A model generated the notes under the pieces. It was not told the DNA's origin and ran no database searches. It saw nothing but the letters and a program-made list of their open reading frames with translations. A stretch of 64,000 nucleotides of DNA from contig NZ_VJYB01000001.1 in assembly GCF_030400225.1 (NCBI RefSeq), positions 186,001 through 250,000 of the forward strand. The letters are read 5' to 3'. Source of the stretch: Lactobacillus sp. UCMA15818 (GTDB lineage Bacteria > Bacillota > Bacilli > Lactobacillales > Lactobacillaceae). Made by a program: the position numbers and the translations under genes. Below, in pieces: positions 17,374 to 29,165 of this stretch (within the stretch, counting starts at the first letter, position 1; each line of letters starts with the position of its first letter).

Positions 17374-19134
17374 CTAAAGCGCGCTTGAAGCACCACGATA
17401 AACAATTCCGCGACGTGAATCAACCGTTACAACTTCACCATTCGAAATCAATGATGTTGCATTTTCAGCGCCAACAATTACAGGAATTCCCATAGAGATA
17501 CCCACAACAGCAGCATGTGATGTCAATCCACCGTTTTCAACGATTAAAGCACTGGATTTTTCAATAGCAGGAAGATACTCTTTGTCAGTTGTTTTTGTAA
17601 CTAAGATCCCACCTTCAACAGCATTTTTGTTTGCCTCTGCAGCTGAACCAGCTACAACAGCTTTTCCAATAACTGTTTCATCACCAACACCTTGACCTAC
17701 AACAAGCTTTGAACCGATTAATTGAATCTTCATAACATTTGTTGTACCTTTTTCTCCAACTGGCACACCAGCAGTAATCAAGATCAAGTCACCTTCTTTA
17801 GCAAAACCAGCCTCTTTAGCTTTTTCTGTTGCTAAAGCAAACATATCATCAGTTGAAGCAGGAGTTTCTGCAAGAACAGGATGAACACCCCAATTGATTG
17901 ATAAGCCACGGCGAGTACGATCATCAAATGTCACAGCTAAAATATCAGCATCTGGACGATACTTCGAAATCATTTGTGCTGTATGACCTGACTTTGTAGC
18001 AGCAACAATTGTCTTGATTCCAAGATTGTTAGCTGCTTCGGCAACGGCACGACCAACAGCTTCTGTGACATCTGTTTTGTCAAAATCATTAATTGAGAAT
18101 GTATGATGTTCACGTAAAGTATTCTCGGCTTTGATGTCAATCCTTGCCATCGTTGCAACTGATTCAACAGGATAGTCCCCGTTTGCACTTTCGCCAGAAA
18201 GCATCGTTGCATCAGTACCATCAAAAACAGCATTAGCAACATCAGAAGCTTCGGCACGTGTAGGACGTGGATTTTCTTGCATTGAATCAAGCATTTGTGT
18301 TGCAGTAATAACTGGTTTGCCAAGAGCATTACATTTCTTAATCAATGTCTTTTGAACCAACGGAACATTTTCTACAGGAATCTCAACACCCATATCACCA
18401 CGAGCAACCATCAAACCATCAGAAACCTTGATGATTTCATCAAAGTTATCAATACCTTCTTGTGATTCAATCTTAGGGAAGATTTGTACATGTTCCATAT
18501 GCTTTTCTTCAAGTAATTCACGAATATCTAAAACATCTGCTGGTTTACGAACAAAACTAGCTGCAATAAAGTTAATTTCATTATCCAAACCAAAACGGAT
18601 ATCGTCTGAATCTTTTTCAGTGATACCTGGTAAATTGATTGAAACGCCAGGAGCATTAACACCCTTACGTGAACCTAACACACCAGCGTTCAAAACTTTA
18701 CATACTAATTCTTTTTTGTCTTGATCGATTTTTTCGACTTGCATATCAATTAAACCATCATCAAATAATACATGGCCACCTACATGAACGTCATCAATCA
18801 ATCCAGGATAAGTAACTGCGATCTTCTCACGAGTTCCTTCGATAGAACTATCCATTGAAATACGAACCTCATCGCCGATTTCATAATGAATTTTGCCTTC
18901 TTTTTGAACAGTTGTCCGAATCTCAGCACCCTTGGTATCAAGCATGATACCAACCATTTTTCCTGTAATCTTTTCTGCTTCATGAACGAGCTTCATACGT
19001 CCTAAGTGTTCTTCATGATCACCGTGAGAAAAGTTAAAGCGGAATACGTTGGCACCTGCTTCGATTAACTTAACAATTGTTTCCAAACTATTACTAGCTG
19101 GACCAAGTGTACTTACGATCTTGGTTTTCTTCAT
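17374..19134 (-). CDS. pyk: Pyruvate kinase with C-terminal PEP-utilizer-like domain
   Basis: Pyruvate kinase converts phosphoenolpyruvate and ADP to pyruvate and ATP. The 586-residue protein is longer than the 470-residue E. coli type because of an extra C-terminal domain of about 110 residues related to the PEP-utilizing mobile domain (GGLTSHAAVVGISMGIPVIVGA), as in Bacillus and lactobacilli. Catalytic blocks are MKKTKIVSTLGPAS, FRFNFSHGDHEEH, IFPKIESQEGI and MVARGDMGVEIP. It starts 72 bases after pfkA and is in the classic pfkA-pyk glycolytic operon, closed by a strong terminator. Confidence 0.97.
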   Translation of the reverse strand: MKKTKIVSTLGPASNSLETIVKLIEAGANVFRFNFSHGDHEEHLGRMKLVHEAEKITGKMVGIMLDTKGAEIRTTVQKEGKIHYEIGDEVRISMDSSIEGTREKIAVTYPGLIDDVHVGGHVLFDDGLIDMQVEKIDQDKKELVCKVLNAGVLGSRKGVNAPGVSINLPGITEKDSDDIRFGLDNEINFIAASFVRKPADVLDIRELLEEKHMEHVQIFPKIESQEGIDNFDEIIKVSDGLMVARGDMGVEIPVENVPLVQKTLIKKCNALGKPVITATQMLDSMQENPRPTRAEASDVANAVFDGTDATMLSGESANGDYPVESVATMARIDIKAENTLREHHTFSINDFDKTDVTEAVGRAVAEAANNLGIKTIVAATKSGHTAQMISKYRPDADILAVTFDDRTRRGLSINWGVHPVLAETPASTDDMFALATEKAKEAGFAKEGDLILITAGVPVGEKGTTNVMKIQLIGSKLVVGQGVGDETVIGKAVVAGSAAEANKNAVEGGILVTKTTDKEYLPAIEKSSALIVENGGLTSHAAVVGISMGIPVIVGAENATSLISNGEVVTVDSRRGIVYRGASSAL

Positions 19135-19206
19135 GAGTAAAATCTCCCCTTTGAATAATTTTTAAAGACGACTTTAATGTCAATTCTTTACAAAGTTATT
19201 AGTGCA

Positions 19207-20253
<1,047 letters not shown>

Positions 20254-20287
20254 TTATAAATTAAATTCAATTTATCACATGATATTT

Positions 20288-23200
20288 TCATTTGCTTTCA
20301 TTTTGAAAGACGACATTGCTTCTACCAATCAAATTTACCAGCTGATCTTCCAGTTCTTGCGACCTGTTTACCCAGTATTTTTCATCTAAAACCCATTTCA
20401 CAGCTCGTTTTTCTTCATACAAAACAACTGGGACTGAGCCTGTGTGTAACTGTAATATTTTTAAAAGCTGCTTGTTTATAACGTCTGAATCATTTGCGGC
20501 CAGCCTTAAAAATAATCTTCTTTTCATTTCTGTTTTCAGTTTTTCCGCTGCAACCATCGTTGAAACAATAATCTGTATTTTTTGATTACGTTTTTCACTC
20601 TTTCCAGCAACAAGATAAACCTGATTTGTCTGCAAATCATTACTAATCTTTTCAAAAATGTTTGGAAAAAGGGTTAACTCGATTTCACCAGTCTGATCCT
20701 CGACCGTCAAAAAAGCCATTTGCTCGCCATTTTTTGTTCGGATTATTTTTATCTTCTTAATTAAACACAAAATTTTCTGTTGCTGATTTTCGTGGATATT
20801 TGTGATTGTCTCCACATTATGCAGCTGTGCAATTTCTGTAAATTGTTCCACCGGATGAGCCGAAAGAAAAATTCCAAGATATTTTTGTTCTCCAGCTAGA
20901 ATCTCTGCTAAAGGAAGTTCATCATATTCTTCTTGTTTTGGTGCAAGCAGTGATAACAATTCGCTGCTTGCACCACTTAGCTCCACATTGCTCATCTTTT
21001 TACTAAGATTACCCAACAACGTTGCTCGATTAACAGAAAATACATCAAAAGTACCAGAATATATCAAGGCTTTCAGCGGTTCTTCCTTCAAGTACTTGTG
21101 ATTAATTCTTCTTATGAAATCGTCAAATGAACTATAATGACCTGCGCTTTTGCGTTCCTCAATGATTTCCTTAATAAAGTCTCTACGCAGAGTCTTAATA
21201 TTACCTAAACCGATAATCAAGTTCTTTCTTCCAGAGAATGTATAATAATTGCTTCTATTTATATCTGGCGTTTCAATCTGCAATTGATGCTGTTTTGCTT
21301 CAATTATAAAGTCTCTTGTCTTGACCCCATCACCGATAACGGAATTCAGAACTGCTGCAAAAAAGGGGGCCGCATAATGAACTTTTAAAAATGCAAGCTG
21401 AAATGCTATTTTAGAGTAGGCAACAGCATGTGAACGGTTAAAGCCATAATTAGCAAAGCGTTCAATGTAATCATAGACTTGTTCTGCATTTTTTGAAGAA
21501 TACCCCAGTTTTGTGGCACCATTAACAAATTTCGATTTCAGTTCTTCAATCACACTAGCCTTCTTCTTGCTCATTGCTCTTCGCAATATATCAGCCTGAC
21601 CTAAAGTAAAGCCACCCATTATGGAAGCAGCCTGCATAACTTGCTCTTGATAAACTAATATTCCATACGTATTCTTCAAAATTGGAATCAAGGAATTATC
21701 TGGATAAATAATCTTTTCTTTGCCATGCTTACGTGCTATAAAATGTGTAATATTTTCCATAGGACCAGGCCTGAACAATGCATTTACAGCGGCAATGTCT
21801 TCAAAAGAGGTTGGATAAAGATTCCGTAAAACATTGCGAATACCAGATGATTCAAACTGAAATACTCCACTAGTATCAGCTTTTTGAAATAGTTCCAGTG
21901 TTTTTTCATCATTTAGCGAAATCTTATTAATATCAATAGCCTGACCAAAGCTTCTCTTCACTGCCGACAATGTATTATTTAAAATCGTCAGGTTTCTTAA
22001 TCCTAGAAAATCAATCTTAAGCAATCCCACACGCTCAACATCGTCCTTGGTATACTGTGTCAGCAAAACATCATCATTACCCATTTGCAATGGCACAACT
22101 TTTCTCAGATCCGTATCACTCAAGATCACTCCGGCAGCATGGACAGAATAATGTCTTGGTAAACCTTCTAGTAATGATGCAGTTTTAAATAAAAGATGAT
22201 TACGTTCACTTTTATTAATTAAATCATGTAACTGAGAAGATTTCTTTGCTGCTTCCGGCAACGTAATCCCAATTTGGCTAGGAATTACACGACTCCAATT
22301 GTTACTTTCTAATTGCGAGAAACCCATGACTCGTGCAACATCACGCAAAGCTTGTTTTGCTCCAAATGTCCCGAAAGTAATTATTTGTGCCACATGGTTT
22401 TCACCATATTTTCTATTAACATATTCAATGATTTCTTGTCTCCGGTTATCTGGAATATCCAAGTCAATATCAGGCATTTGCGCCCGTTCTTCATTCAAAA
22501 AGCGCTCAAAAAGTAGATTATATTTGATTGGATCAACATCTGTAATCCCTAAAAGATATGAAACCAGCGAACCTGCAGCAGAACCTCGACCTGGACCAAC
22601 AAGTATTCCATGCTCATGAGCATAGTTTGTAACATCCCAAACAATCAAGAAATAGTCAGCAAATCCCATCTTCTTAATAATATTTAGTTCCTTATTCATT
22701 CTCTGTAGATATTTTTCATTCACATCATTTGTTCGTTCATGCAACTTTATTTGCATTCCATTGTTGCATAATTTTTTCAAGTAACTATTGGCATTAATAT
22801 TTTGTGGCGTCTCAAATTTAGGAAGCATTACTCTCCTTGGCACAAAATCAAATGTAGCTCGTTTAATTAACGAAAGCATATTTTTAAATGGCTCGACTCG
22901 CTTTTTTTCCATATAATTCCGTTTAATATCATTTAGTGGTTTTAGCCATGAATTCCCATCAAAATCATTTGCATGCTGCAATTCTTTGCTATCTAGCTGT
23001 TTACCCTGCTTAATTGCGTCCATAACCTTACAAACAAACAACCCGTTCTTTTCCAAATATTTGACCGATTCAACAGCAACAGCTTTAACATTCAGTTCAT
23101 TTGCATATTGCAATGTTTTGCCATACAAAGCGTCAGACGTTTCTATACTTATTCCTATATATAGGTTTTCTTTTGCTAAATTTACCATTTGCTGCAAATT

Positions 23201-23635
23201 TTTTTTTGCAAGTTCATCCTTACCATTTAATAAATTGTTGGTAAGAAAACTGTTAGCGGGTGGAATTATTATAATTATATCTGTAAAAAGAGCAGGATTT
23301 TCACTGATTATGAATTCTGTAGAATTTTTTGCGAGTAATAATTGTTTTTGAGTCGAAATTTGAATCAAATTATGATAGCCATTTTCATTTTTTGCAATTA
23401 AAATCAATGTCTCTTTTTTTTCAGTGGATATCTCTAATGTCATCCCTATAAGTGGTTTGATTCCCTCAGCCTGACATGTGTCATAAAATGAAATAGCTCC
23501 GTACATAACATTAATATCAGTTAAGGCTAGTGCCGTATAACCCTTTGATTTAGCATTTATGACAATATCTTTTATTCGAATTGAACTTTGCAACAAACTA
23601 TAACTGCTAATCACTTGAAGTGCTGCACCACTCAT
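20288..23635 (-). CDS. dnaE: DNA polymerase III alpha subunit DnaE
   Basis: This is the DnaE-type replicative polymerase, 1115 residues. In Firmicutes with PolC it extends RNA primers on the lagging strand. The polymerase core is intact: VGPGRGSAAGSLVSYLLGI, the catalytic aspartates in PDIDLDIPDNRR, and ARVMGFS. A helix-hairpin-helix region and an OB fold (IKIIRTKNGEQMAFLTVEDQTG) follow. The N-terminal PHP domain looks degenerate: the usual H-x-H before YSLL is replaced by ISSYSLL, and TDH is TDI. It therefore probably lacks metal-dependent proofreading activity. It is divergent from the small gene at 23769. Confidence 0.96.
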   Translation of the reverse strand: MSGAALQVISSYSLLQSSIRIKDIVINAKSKGYTALALTDINVMYGAISFYDTCQAEGIKPLIGMTLEISTEKKETLILIAKNENGYHNLIQISTQKQLLLAKNSTEFIISENPALFTDIIIIIPPANSFLTNNLLNGKDELAKKNLQQMVNLAKENLYIGISIETSDALYGKTLQYANELNVKAVAVESVKYLEKNGLFVCKVMDAIKQGKQLDSKELQHANDFDGNSWLKPLNDIKRNYMEKKRVEPFKNMLSLIKRATFDFVPRRVMLPKFETPQNINANSYLKKLCNNGMQIKLHERTNDVNEKYLQRMNKELNIIKKMGFADYFLIVWDVTNYAHEHGILVGPGRGSAAGSLVSYLLGITDVDPIKYNLLFERFLNEERAQMPDIDLDIPDNRRQEIIEYVNRKYGENHVAQIITFGTFGAKQALRDVARVMGFSQLESNNWSRVIPSQIGITLPEAAKKSSQLHDLINKSERNHLLFKTASLLEGLPRHYSVHAAGVILSDTDLRKVVPLQMGNDDVLLTQYTKDDVERVGLLKIDFLGLRNLTILNNTLSAVKRSFGQAIDINKISLNDEKTLELFQKADTSGVFQFESSGIRNVLRNLYPTSFEDIAAVNALFRPGPMENITHFIARKHGKEKIIYPDNSLIPILKNTYGILVYQEQVMQAASIMGGFTLGQADILRRAMSKKKASVIEELKSKFVNGATKLGYSSKNAEQVYDYIERFANYGFNRSHAVAYSKIAFQLAFLKVHYAAPFFAAVLNSVIGDGVKTRDFIIEAKQHQLQIETPDINRSNYYTFSGRKNLIIGLGNIKTLRRDFIKEIIEERKSAGHYSSFDDFIRRINHKYLKEEPLKALIYSGTFDVFSVNRATLLGNLSKKMSNVELSGASSELLSLLAPKQEEYDELPLAEILAGEQKYLGIFLSAHPVEQFTEIAQLHNVETITNIHENQQQKILCLIKKIKIIRTKNGEQMAFLTVEDQTGEIELTLFPNIFEKISNDLQTNQVYLVAGKSEKRNQKIQIIVSTMVAAEKLKTEMKRRLFLRLAANDSDVINKQLLKILQLHTGSVPVVLYEEKRAVKWVLDEKYWVNRSQELEDQLVNLIGRSNVVFQNESK

Positions 23636-23768
23636 ATATCACTCAACCCCTTATCATCTTGTCTAATATTATAACAATACTCTTTTAAAAAAACATCTTC
23701 GACTTTTTTAGGGTGTCAAATTGCAAAAATTGTGCTAAACTACACTTATATTGTGAGGTGTTGATTAG

Positions 23769-23948
23769 ATGACTAAACAGTTAACAATTTTGTTTTGGGG
23801 CTTCATCTATGGTGAAGTCATTGGATATATCAGTGCTGCACTTTCAGGTGGCACATTTTCACCACTATTTAGCGGACTCTTTGCAATGGTAGTTGGAATA
23901 GTCATGGTAAATGGACTAAACTATTTTGTAAAGTCTCCAACCAAATAA
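23769..23948 (+). CDS. Small two-helix membrane protein, YjzD/DUF2929-like
   Basis: This is a 59-residue protein starting MTKQLTILFWGFIYGEVIGY, with two hydrophobic helices (about residues 5-23 and 33-53) and a short polar tail ending SPTK. The start follows GAGGTG with 9 bases spacing, and a bidirectional terminator follows the stop. Size, two-helix layout and position beside dnaE suggest the YjzD (DUF2929) family of unknown function. That assignment is tentative. Coding is supported by the binding site, the hydrophobic pattern and the terminator. Confidence 0.75.
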   Translation: MTKQLTILFWGFIYGEVIGYISAALSGGTFSPLFSGLFAMVVGIVMVNGLNYFVKSPTK

Positions 23949-23955
23949 ACAAAAG

Positions 23956-24011
23956 AAACAATAAAGGAACCTGATCAAAGTATAACTTTTGATCTGATTC
24001 CTTTATTGTTT
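23956..24011. terminator. Bidirectional terminator between the YjzD-like gene and clpB
   Basis: AAACAATAAAGGAA (23956-23969) is the exact reverse complement of TTCCTTTATTGTTT (23998-24011). An inner pairing GATCAAA against TTTTGATC lies within. T-rich tails follow on both strands. The inner core resembles the terminator end of the intergenic repeat family. Confidence 0.9.
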
Positions 24012-24054
24012 TTATGCAGATCATGTAGAGCACAATATTTCTTTAAGGTTGCTT

Positions 24055-26652
24055 TTATTCTGTAATTCCAGCTGACTCAAAAATCAAATTATATTCTGCA
24101 CCTAATGTAATTGTAACTAGCGAGTGTGGCATAATTTTGCCAGCAATTATCTCTTTAGCAAGTGGTGTTTCTACATTATTTGTGATAAACCTTTGCAGTG
24201 GTCTTGCTCCATAGGCAGGATCATAGCCTTCTTTTGTAATCCACTGCTTAGCTTCATCACTAATTTTAAGCTCGATTTCTTGCTCACTAAGTCGATTTGA
24301 TAACAAGTCAATGAACTTAGCCACAATTTCTTCAATCGCTTCAAAACTCAACGGTGCGAACATTATAACATCATCAATTCTATTCAAAAACTCAGGTTTA
24401 AAGTGCTGCTGTGCCAATTTCATTACCAATTGTTTTGTTTCAGCTGTGATTTTACCATCACCTGCATTATCCAGCAAAATATCCGACCCTAGATTTGAAG
24501 TCATGATTATAATAGTATTCTTAAAATCAACAGTTCTTCCCTGACCATCCGTCAAGCGTCCATCATCAAATACCTGCAATAAAATATTGAATACATCTGG
24601 ATGTGCTTTTTCAACCTCATCCAATAAAATAATTGTATACGGATTTCTTCTGACAGCCTCGGTTAATTGCCCACCTTCCTCGTAGCCGATGTATCCAGGG
24701 GCAGCACCAATTAACCGCGATACTGACTGTTTTTCCATATATTCACTCATGTCAATTCTAACCATGTGTTTCTCAGAATCGAATAAATTTTCTGCCAGTG
24801 CTTTAGCAAGTTCTGTCTTCCCAACACCCGTTGGCCCTAGAAACATGAAGGTTCCAAGTGGCTGATCAGGATCTTGCAAACCAGCACGAGCGCGGATAAC
24901 CGCATTAGCAACTGCATCCACGGCTTCATCTTGCCCAATTACACGTTTATGCAAAACCGTTGGTAAATTCAAGAGTTTTTCCCTCTCTCCTTGAACTAAC
25001 TTTGCAACAGGAATACCTGTGGTTCTGCTGACAACTTGTGCAATTTCATTTTCAGTTACTGATTCCTCAACTAACCAATTATCAGGTCGCTCAACTTGTT
25101 CTAAGTCTTTCAACTCTTTTTCAATTTGTGGAATTGTTGCATGCTGCAACTTAGCTGCTAATTCTAGATCATAATTATTTTCAGCCTCTTCAAGCTCATG
25201 CTTTGCTTTGTCTAATTTGGCCTTTTTGCTGCTAACTTTTTGGATGTCTTCTTTCTCATTTTCCCAGCGCATTTTTAAAGTATTGGCTTTTTCACGTGTT
25301 TCCGCTAATTCGCTTTGTAATTCTGTCAGTCTTTTTTGAGATGCCACATCTGATTCCTTCTTTAATGCAGCCTCCTCAACTTCCTGTCGCATCAATTGAT
25401 GTGTGACCTGATCAAGTTCAGTTGGCATTGAATTCATCTCAACTCTAATAGTTGCACATGCTTCATCCACCAAATCAATCGCCTTATCTGGTAAATAACG
25501 ATCTGTTACATAACGATTTGATAATGTGGCAGCTGCCACGAGTGCATTATCATGAATTCTAACGCCATGATGAATCTCAAAACGTTCACGTAATCCACGT
25601 AGAATTGAAATCGTATCTTCGACCGATGGTTCTTGCACTAAAACTTTTTGGAATCGCCGTTCAAGCGCCTTATCCTTTTCCATATATTCACGATATTCAT
25701 CTAAGGTCGTTGCTCCAATCAAGTGCAGTTCACCCCGTGCAAGCATCGGTTTCAACAAGTTACCAGCATCCATACTTCCCTCAGTCTTACCTGCTCCAAC
25801 AATATTGTGAATCTCATCAATAAAGAGAATAATCTGACCTTCACTTTTAGTGACTTCCTTTAGCACTGCCTTAAGCCGTTCTTCAAATTCACCACGATAT
25901 TTTGCACCCGCAATTAATGACCCCATATCTAAGGAAAAAATCTTCTTATCTTTTAAATTTTCTGGAATATCCTTGCGTACAATTCTTTGTGCTAGGCCTT
26001 CAATAATTGCCGTCTTCCCAACACCAGGTTCACCAATTAATACAGGATTATTTTTTGTCTTACGTGATAAAATCCTGACAACATCCCTAATCTCTTCGTC
26101 ACGCCCAATAACAGGATCTTGTTTCCCACTTCTAACTTGTTTTACAAGGTCAATCCCATATTTTTCCAGTGCCTTATAATTTTCTTCTTGATTCTTTGAT
26201 GTCACTTTTTCTCCTCCCCGCAAGTCATCGACCACTTCTTTTAATTTTTTCTCCGTCAATCCTTGCCTTTCAAGATATACCTTCAATGGATGACTTTTAA
26301 GCTTCATGAGCGCTAAAATCACTGTGTCCAAAGCAATATATTCGTCACCCTGTTTTTTTCTTAATTGTTCCGCTTCCTGCAATAATCTTGCTAGATTCTG
26401 ACTAAAATTTTGGCCATATGAAACTTGACCTTCAACAACTGAGACTCTATCCAGCTCCAAATCAATCTCTTTTTCTAGCAAACTCACGTCAAGTCCAGAC
26501 CGCTGAAAAAGATCAGCTCCAAATTCACCCGGTTGGATAATTACTTTGAAAAGTTCTGGAATATCAATTTCTTGATGATGTCTAGTCATAGCTACTTGTT
26601 GTGCCTCAGCAACTGCTGACTGGACAGCACTTGTTAACCGATCTTCTGGCAT
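24055..26652 (-). CDS. clpB: ATP-dependent disaggregase ClpB
   Basis: ClpB is an AAA+ hexameric disaggregase that works with DnaK to rescue aggregated proteins. The 865 residues hold an N-terminal Clp repeat domain and a first AAA+ module (GEPGVGKT, then LFIDEIHN). A long coiled-coil middle domain (about residues 400-520, rich in Lys/Glu/Leu) and a second AAA+ module ([21 protein letters not shown]) with C-terminal domain GARPLQRFI follow. I start at ATG 26652 after TGGAGTG, not the GTG three codons earlier. A strong promoter lies upstream, but no CtsR or CIRCE operator is visible. Confidence 0.97.
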   Translation of the reverse strand: MPEDRLTSAVQSAVAEAQQVAMTRHHQEIDIPELFKVIIQPGEFGADLFQRSGLDVSLLEKEIDLELDRVSVVEGQVSYGQNFSQNLARLLQEAEQLRKKQGDEYIALDTVILALMKLKSHPLKVYLERQGLTEKKLKEVVDDLRGGEKVTSKNQEENYKALEKYGIDLVKQVRSGKQDPVIGRDEEIRDVVRILSRKTKNNPVLIGEPGVGKTAIIEGLAQRIVRKDIPENLKDKKIFSLDMGSLIAGAKYRGEFEERLKAVLKEVTKSEGQIILFIDEIHNIVGAGKTEGSMDAGNLLKPMLARGELHLIGATTLDEYREYMEKDKALERRFQKVLVQEPSVEDTISILRGLRERFEIHHGVRIHDNALVAAATLSNRYVTDRYLPDKAIDLVDEACATIRVEMNSMPTELDQVTHQLMRQEVEEAALKKESDVASQKRLTELQSELAETREKANTLKMRWENEKEDIQKVSSKKAKLDKAKHELEEAENNYDLELAAKLQHATIPQIEKELKDLEQVERPDNWLVEESVTENEIAQVVSRTTGIPVAKLVQGEREKLLNLPTVLHKRVIGQDEAVDAVANAVIRARAGLQDPDQPLGTFMFLGPTGVGKTELAKALAENLFDSEKHMVRIDMSEYMEKQSVSRLIGAAPGYIGYEEGGQLTEAVRRNPYTIILLDEVEKAHPDVFNILLQVFDDGRLTDGQGRTVDFKNTIIIMTSNLGSDILLDNAGDGKITAETKQLVMKLAQQHFKPEFLNRIDDVIMFAPLSFEAIEEIVAKFIDLLSNRLSEQEIELKISDEAKQWITKEGYDPAYGARPLQRFITNNVETPLAKEIIAGKIMPHSLVTITLGAEYNLIFESAGITE

Positions 26653-26686
26653 AAATTTCACTCCATTTCATTTTTTTATTCACAAT

Positions 26687-26719
26687 AACGCCGATTGAAT
26701 AAATACTCCAATCGGCGTT
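26687..26719. repeat. Perfect 11-bp inverted repeat in the clpB leader
   Basis: AACGCCGATTG (26687-26697) and CAATCGGCGTT (26709-26719) are exact reverse complements around an 11-base loop. On the plus strand it is followed by TGTTTTTTGG like a terminator, but no plus-strand gene ends here. On the minus strand it lies in the predicted 5' untranslated region of clpB, about 35 bases before the start codon. Confidence 0.8.
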
Positions 26720-26761
26720 TGTTTTTTGGGGTGTCATTGTACAACACGCCTTTATTCTATT

Positions 26762-26790
26762 ATTATAATACGAACATAGGTTTGTGTTAA
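26762..26790 (-). promoter_or_regulatory. Strong sigma-A promoter upstream of clpB
   Basis: TTAACA (26790-26785) and a perfect TATAAT (26767-26762) are separated by 17 bases on the minus strand. The -35 overlaps the pepT stop codon. The predicted transcript has a leader of about 100 bases containing the 26687-26719 hairpin and then clpB. Confidence 0.75.
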
Positions 26791-28034
26791 CTGTTTTGCT
26801 CATTAGTTAATTTAATAATTTCGAGAAGGACATCAGTTGCTTTTTCCATGACTTGTACTGAAACATATTCGAAGCGTGAATGCATATTTTCGCCACCCGC
26901 AAATAAATTAGGCGTTGGCAACCCCATAAATGAAATCTTAGAACCATCAGTTCCGCCACGCACAGGATAAATTACAGGTGTGATGCCTAGGTTATTCATA
27001 GCCACTCTTGCTAGCCCAACAACATTCATATCTTTTTCAATTACTTCACGCATATTATAATATTGATCTTTTAGGTCTAAAATAAGTCTTGGTTCAGCAA
27101 ATTGTGCGTTCATTTTGTCCACTATTTCTTTGAATAGTTCTTTCCTAGCCTCAAATTTTGAACGGTCATGATCTCTTATAATATATGACATCTGTGCTTC
27201 ATCAACTGTTCCATCTAACTGTAGTAGGTGGAAGAATCCTTGCCGTCCTTCAGTTTTTTCAGGAACTTCATCTTGAGGCAATTGATTTTGAAAGTCAATT
27301 GCAAGTTGCAAGGCATTAATCATTACATTTTTAGCTGTCGCTGGATGAACATTTTTACCAATAATCTTTATTTTTGCTCCAGCTGCATTAAATGTTTCAT
27401 ATTCAAGCTCGCCTAATGGACCACCATCAACTGTATAAGCAATATCGGCACCAAATCCTGCAACATCAAAATGATCAGCTCCTGTTCCAATTTCTTCGTC
27501 AGGTCCTATGCCAACTTCAATCTCGCCATGCTTGATTTCTGGATGTTTGGCTAGATATTCAACTGCCGTAATAATTTCTGCAACACCCGACTTATCATCA
27601 GCACCTAACAATGTACTTCCATCGGTTGTAATTAAGTCATGACCTTTATATTTTTTCAAATTTGGGAAATCCTTAGGATCAAGTGTTAGTGTGCCAGTCT
27701 CATCTAATTTGATTACGGATTCACCATCATAGTCTTTTTGAAGTTGTGGAGAAACATTTTTTGCATTGAAGTCTGCAGTATCCATATGTGCAATAAATCC
27801 AAGCTTTTTTACATTTTTATTATCCGTATTAGCAGGTAGTGTTGCAAAAACATAGCCATCTCTAGCAGAAATTCTAACATTCTCCAAACCAATCTTCTTT
27901 AACTCTTCTGCAATATTCCTTGCAAATTCTACCTGTGTCGCTGTTGATGGAATCGTCGTTGAATTCTCATCAGATCGAGTTTCTTTTTTTACATATTCTA
28001 TAAATCTTGGAACCAATTTTTCATACTTTGCCAT
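26787..28034 (-). CDS. pepT: Peptidase T (tripeptide aminopeptidase)
   Basis: PepT is a 415-residue M20 family zinc aminopeptidase releasing the N-terminal residue of tripeptides in the cytosol. Metal-binding and catalytic blocks are [11 protein letters not shown] (His, Asp), [13 protein letters not shown] (Asp), [11 protein letters not shown] (catalytic Glu-Glu) and VRGGTDGS with a late [12 protein letters not shown] (His). The length matches characterised PepT (about 410). It follows the DUF34/Nif3 gene by 15 bases, suggesting a trmK-nif3-pepT transcription unit. Confidence 0.97.
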   Translation of the reverse strand: MAKYEKLVPRFIEYVKKETRSDENSTTIPSTATQVEFARNIAEELKKIGLENVRISARDGYVFATLPANTDNKNVKKLGFIAHMDTADFNAKNVSPQLQKDYDGESVIKLDETGTLTLDPKDFPNLKKYKGHDLITTDGSTLLGADDKSGVAEIITAVEYLAKHPEIKHGEIEVGIGPDEEIGTGADHFDVAGFGADIAYTVDGGPLGELEYETFNAAGAKIKIIGKNVHPATAKNVMINALQLAIDFQNQLPQDEVPEKTEGRQGFFHLLQLDGTVDEAQMSYIIRDHDRSKFEARKELFKEIVDKMNAQFAEPRLILDLKDQYYNMREVIEKDMNVVGLARVAMNNLGITPVIYPVRGGTDGSKISFMGLPTPNLFAGGENMHSRFEYVSVQVMEKATDVLLEIIKLTNEQNS

Positions 28035-28049
28035 TAATAATTTCTCCTT

Positions 28050-29165
28050 TTATATAAACATGAATGGATCCGTATTTATCGCAGATTGTACTACTTTAAT
28101 TTGCCATCCATATTCGTTATTCCATTGCGCAAACAAATTTTGCAAATGCGGTTTGCAGATTTGCTCAATATGGTGTCCGGGGTCAATTGCTGTTAACCCA
28201 CTTACAATTATATCATGTCCTGTATGATAAGAAATATCACCAGTTATATAAACATCGGCTTTTTTTCGCAAGGCATCTGTGTAGAACTGACCACCGCTTC
28301 CACCAAGAATTGCAACTCTTTTGACTTTTTGTGTTGTATCTGCCGTCACGACTCGTAAATGCAAAACATCAAATTTTGTCTTGCAATATTCTGCAAATGC
28401 ACTGATTGTCATTGAACTTTTTAAATCACCGATCCTGCCCATTCCATACTTAGTTCCGTTTCCTTGAACTGCAAATAAGTCAAATACAGGCTCCTCATAG
28501 GGATGCACCACTCTCATCACTTTCAATATTTTAGAACAAATTCTCTTAGGAAAGACAACTTCAATTTTGTCCTCAGCAACTTCTGTTGGTTCTAATAAAT
28601 TACCAATCGTCGGATTGGATGCAGCTTGTGGTGTAAATCTTCCTGTTCCGCTAATCGTATATGAACAGTCTTGATACTCGCCAATCGTGCCAGCACCAGC
28701 ATCTGTTAACGCATTTCTGACAGTTTCCGCAGATTTCTTGGGTACAAAAACTGCCAGCTTAAATAGGCTGTCCTCATGTTGCGATAAAAGAATTTCAGTA
28801 TCTTGCAAGTCAAGTAAGCTAGCAAGCCAATCATTCATCCCACCATTTGCATTATCAAGATTAGTATGTGCAGCATAAACTGTAATATTATGTTTAATTA
28901 ATTCTGCGTACATTTTATTTTGTGGATTAGTCAAGTCAAATTTCTTTATTGGCCGAAAAAGAGCTGGATGATGAGCAAAAATGAAATCAACATTATTTTT
29001 AACTGCTTCAGTAACGACTTCTGGGCGCACATCCAGTGTCACCATTAATTTATGAACACTCTGCTGCATACTACCTATTTGAAGCCCCACTGGATCTCCT
29101 TCTTCTGCCCAGCTTTGCGGTGCAAATTGTTCAAAACGTGCAACTATTTCACTGACACTAGTCAT
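28050..29165 (-). CDS. Nif3/DUF34 family metal-binding protein (YqfO-like)
   Basis: This is a 371-residue protein of the Nif3-like family (B. subtilis YqfO). The metal-binding core is HHPALFRPIKKFD near residue 65, DLDNANGGMNDWL-type AAHTNLDNANG near residue 100, and GHHIEQIC near the end. A central insert domain (about residues 130-235, PII/CutA-like in known structures) is present, ending VVHPYEEPVFDLF. It is proposed to act as a GTP cyclohydrolase I type 2 or a metal-insertion/repair protein, but neither is settled. It overlaps trmK by 8 bases, as in Bacillus. Confidence 0.9.
   Translation of the reverse strand: MTSVSEIVARFEQFAPQSWAEEGDPVGLQIGSMQQSVHKLMVTLDVRPEVVTEAVKNNVDFIFAHHPALFRPIKKFDLTNPQNKMYAELIKHNITVYAAHTNLDNANGGMNDWLASLLDLQDTEILLSQHEDSLFKLAVFVPKKSAETVRNALTDAGAGTIGEYQDCSYTISGTGRFTPQAASNPTIGNLLEPTEVAEDKIEVVFPKRICSKILKVMRVVHPYEEPVFDLFAVQGNGTKYGMGRIGDLKSSMTISAFAEYCKTKFDVLHLRVVTADTTQKVKRVAILGGSGGQFYTDALRKKADVYITGDISYHTGHDIIVSGLTAIDPGHHIEQICKPHLQNLFAQWNNEYGWQIKVVQSAINTDPFMFI

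Noticed and set aside
17970-18329. 119-codon ORF in another frame of pyk
   Set aside because: Same-strand shadow of pyruvate kinase, Leu/Gln-rich, no start signal.
26606-26803. 65-codon minus-strand ORF overlapping the clpB leader and start
   Set aside because: It overlaps the clpB start in another frame and spans the hairpin; no binding site precedes its start and the sequence resembles no protein.
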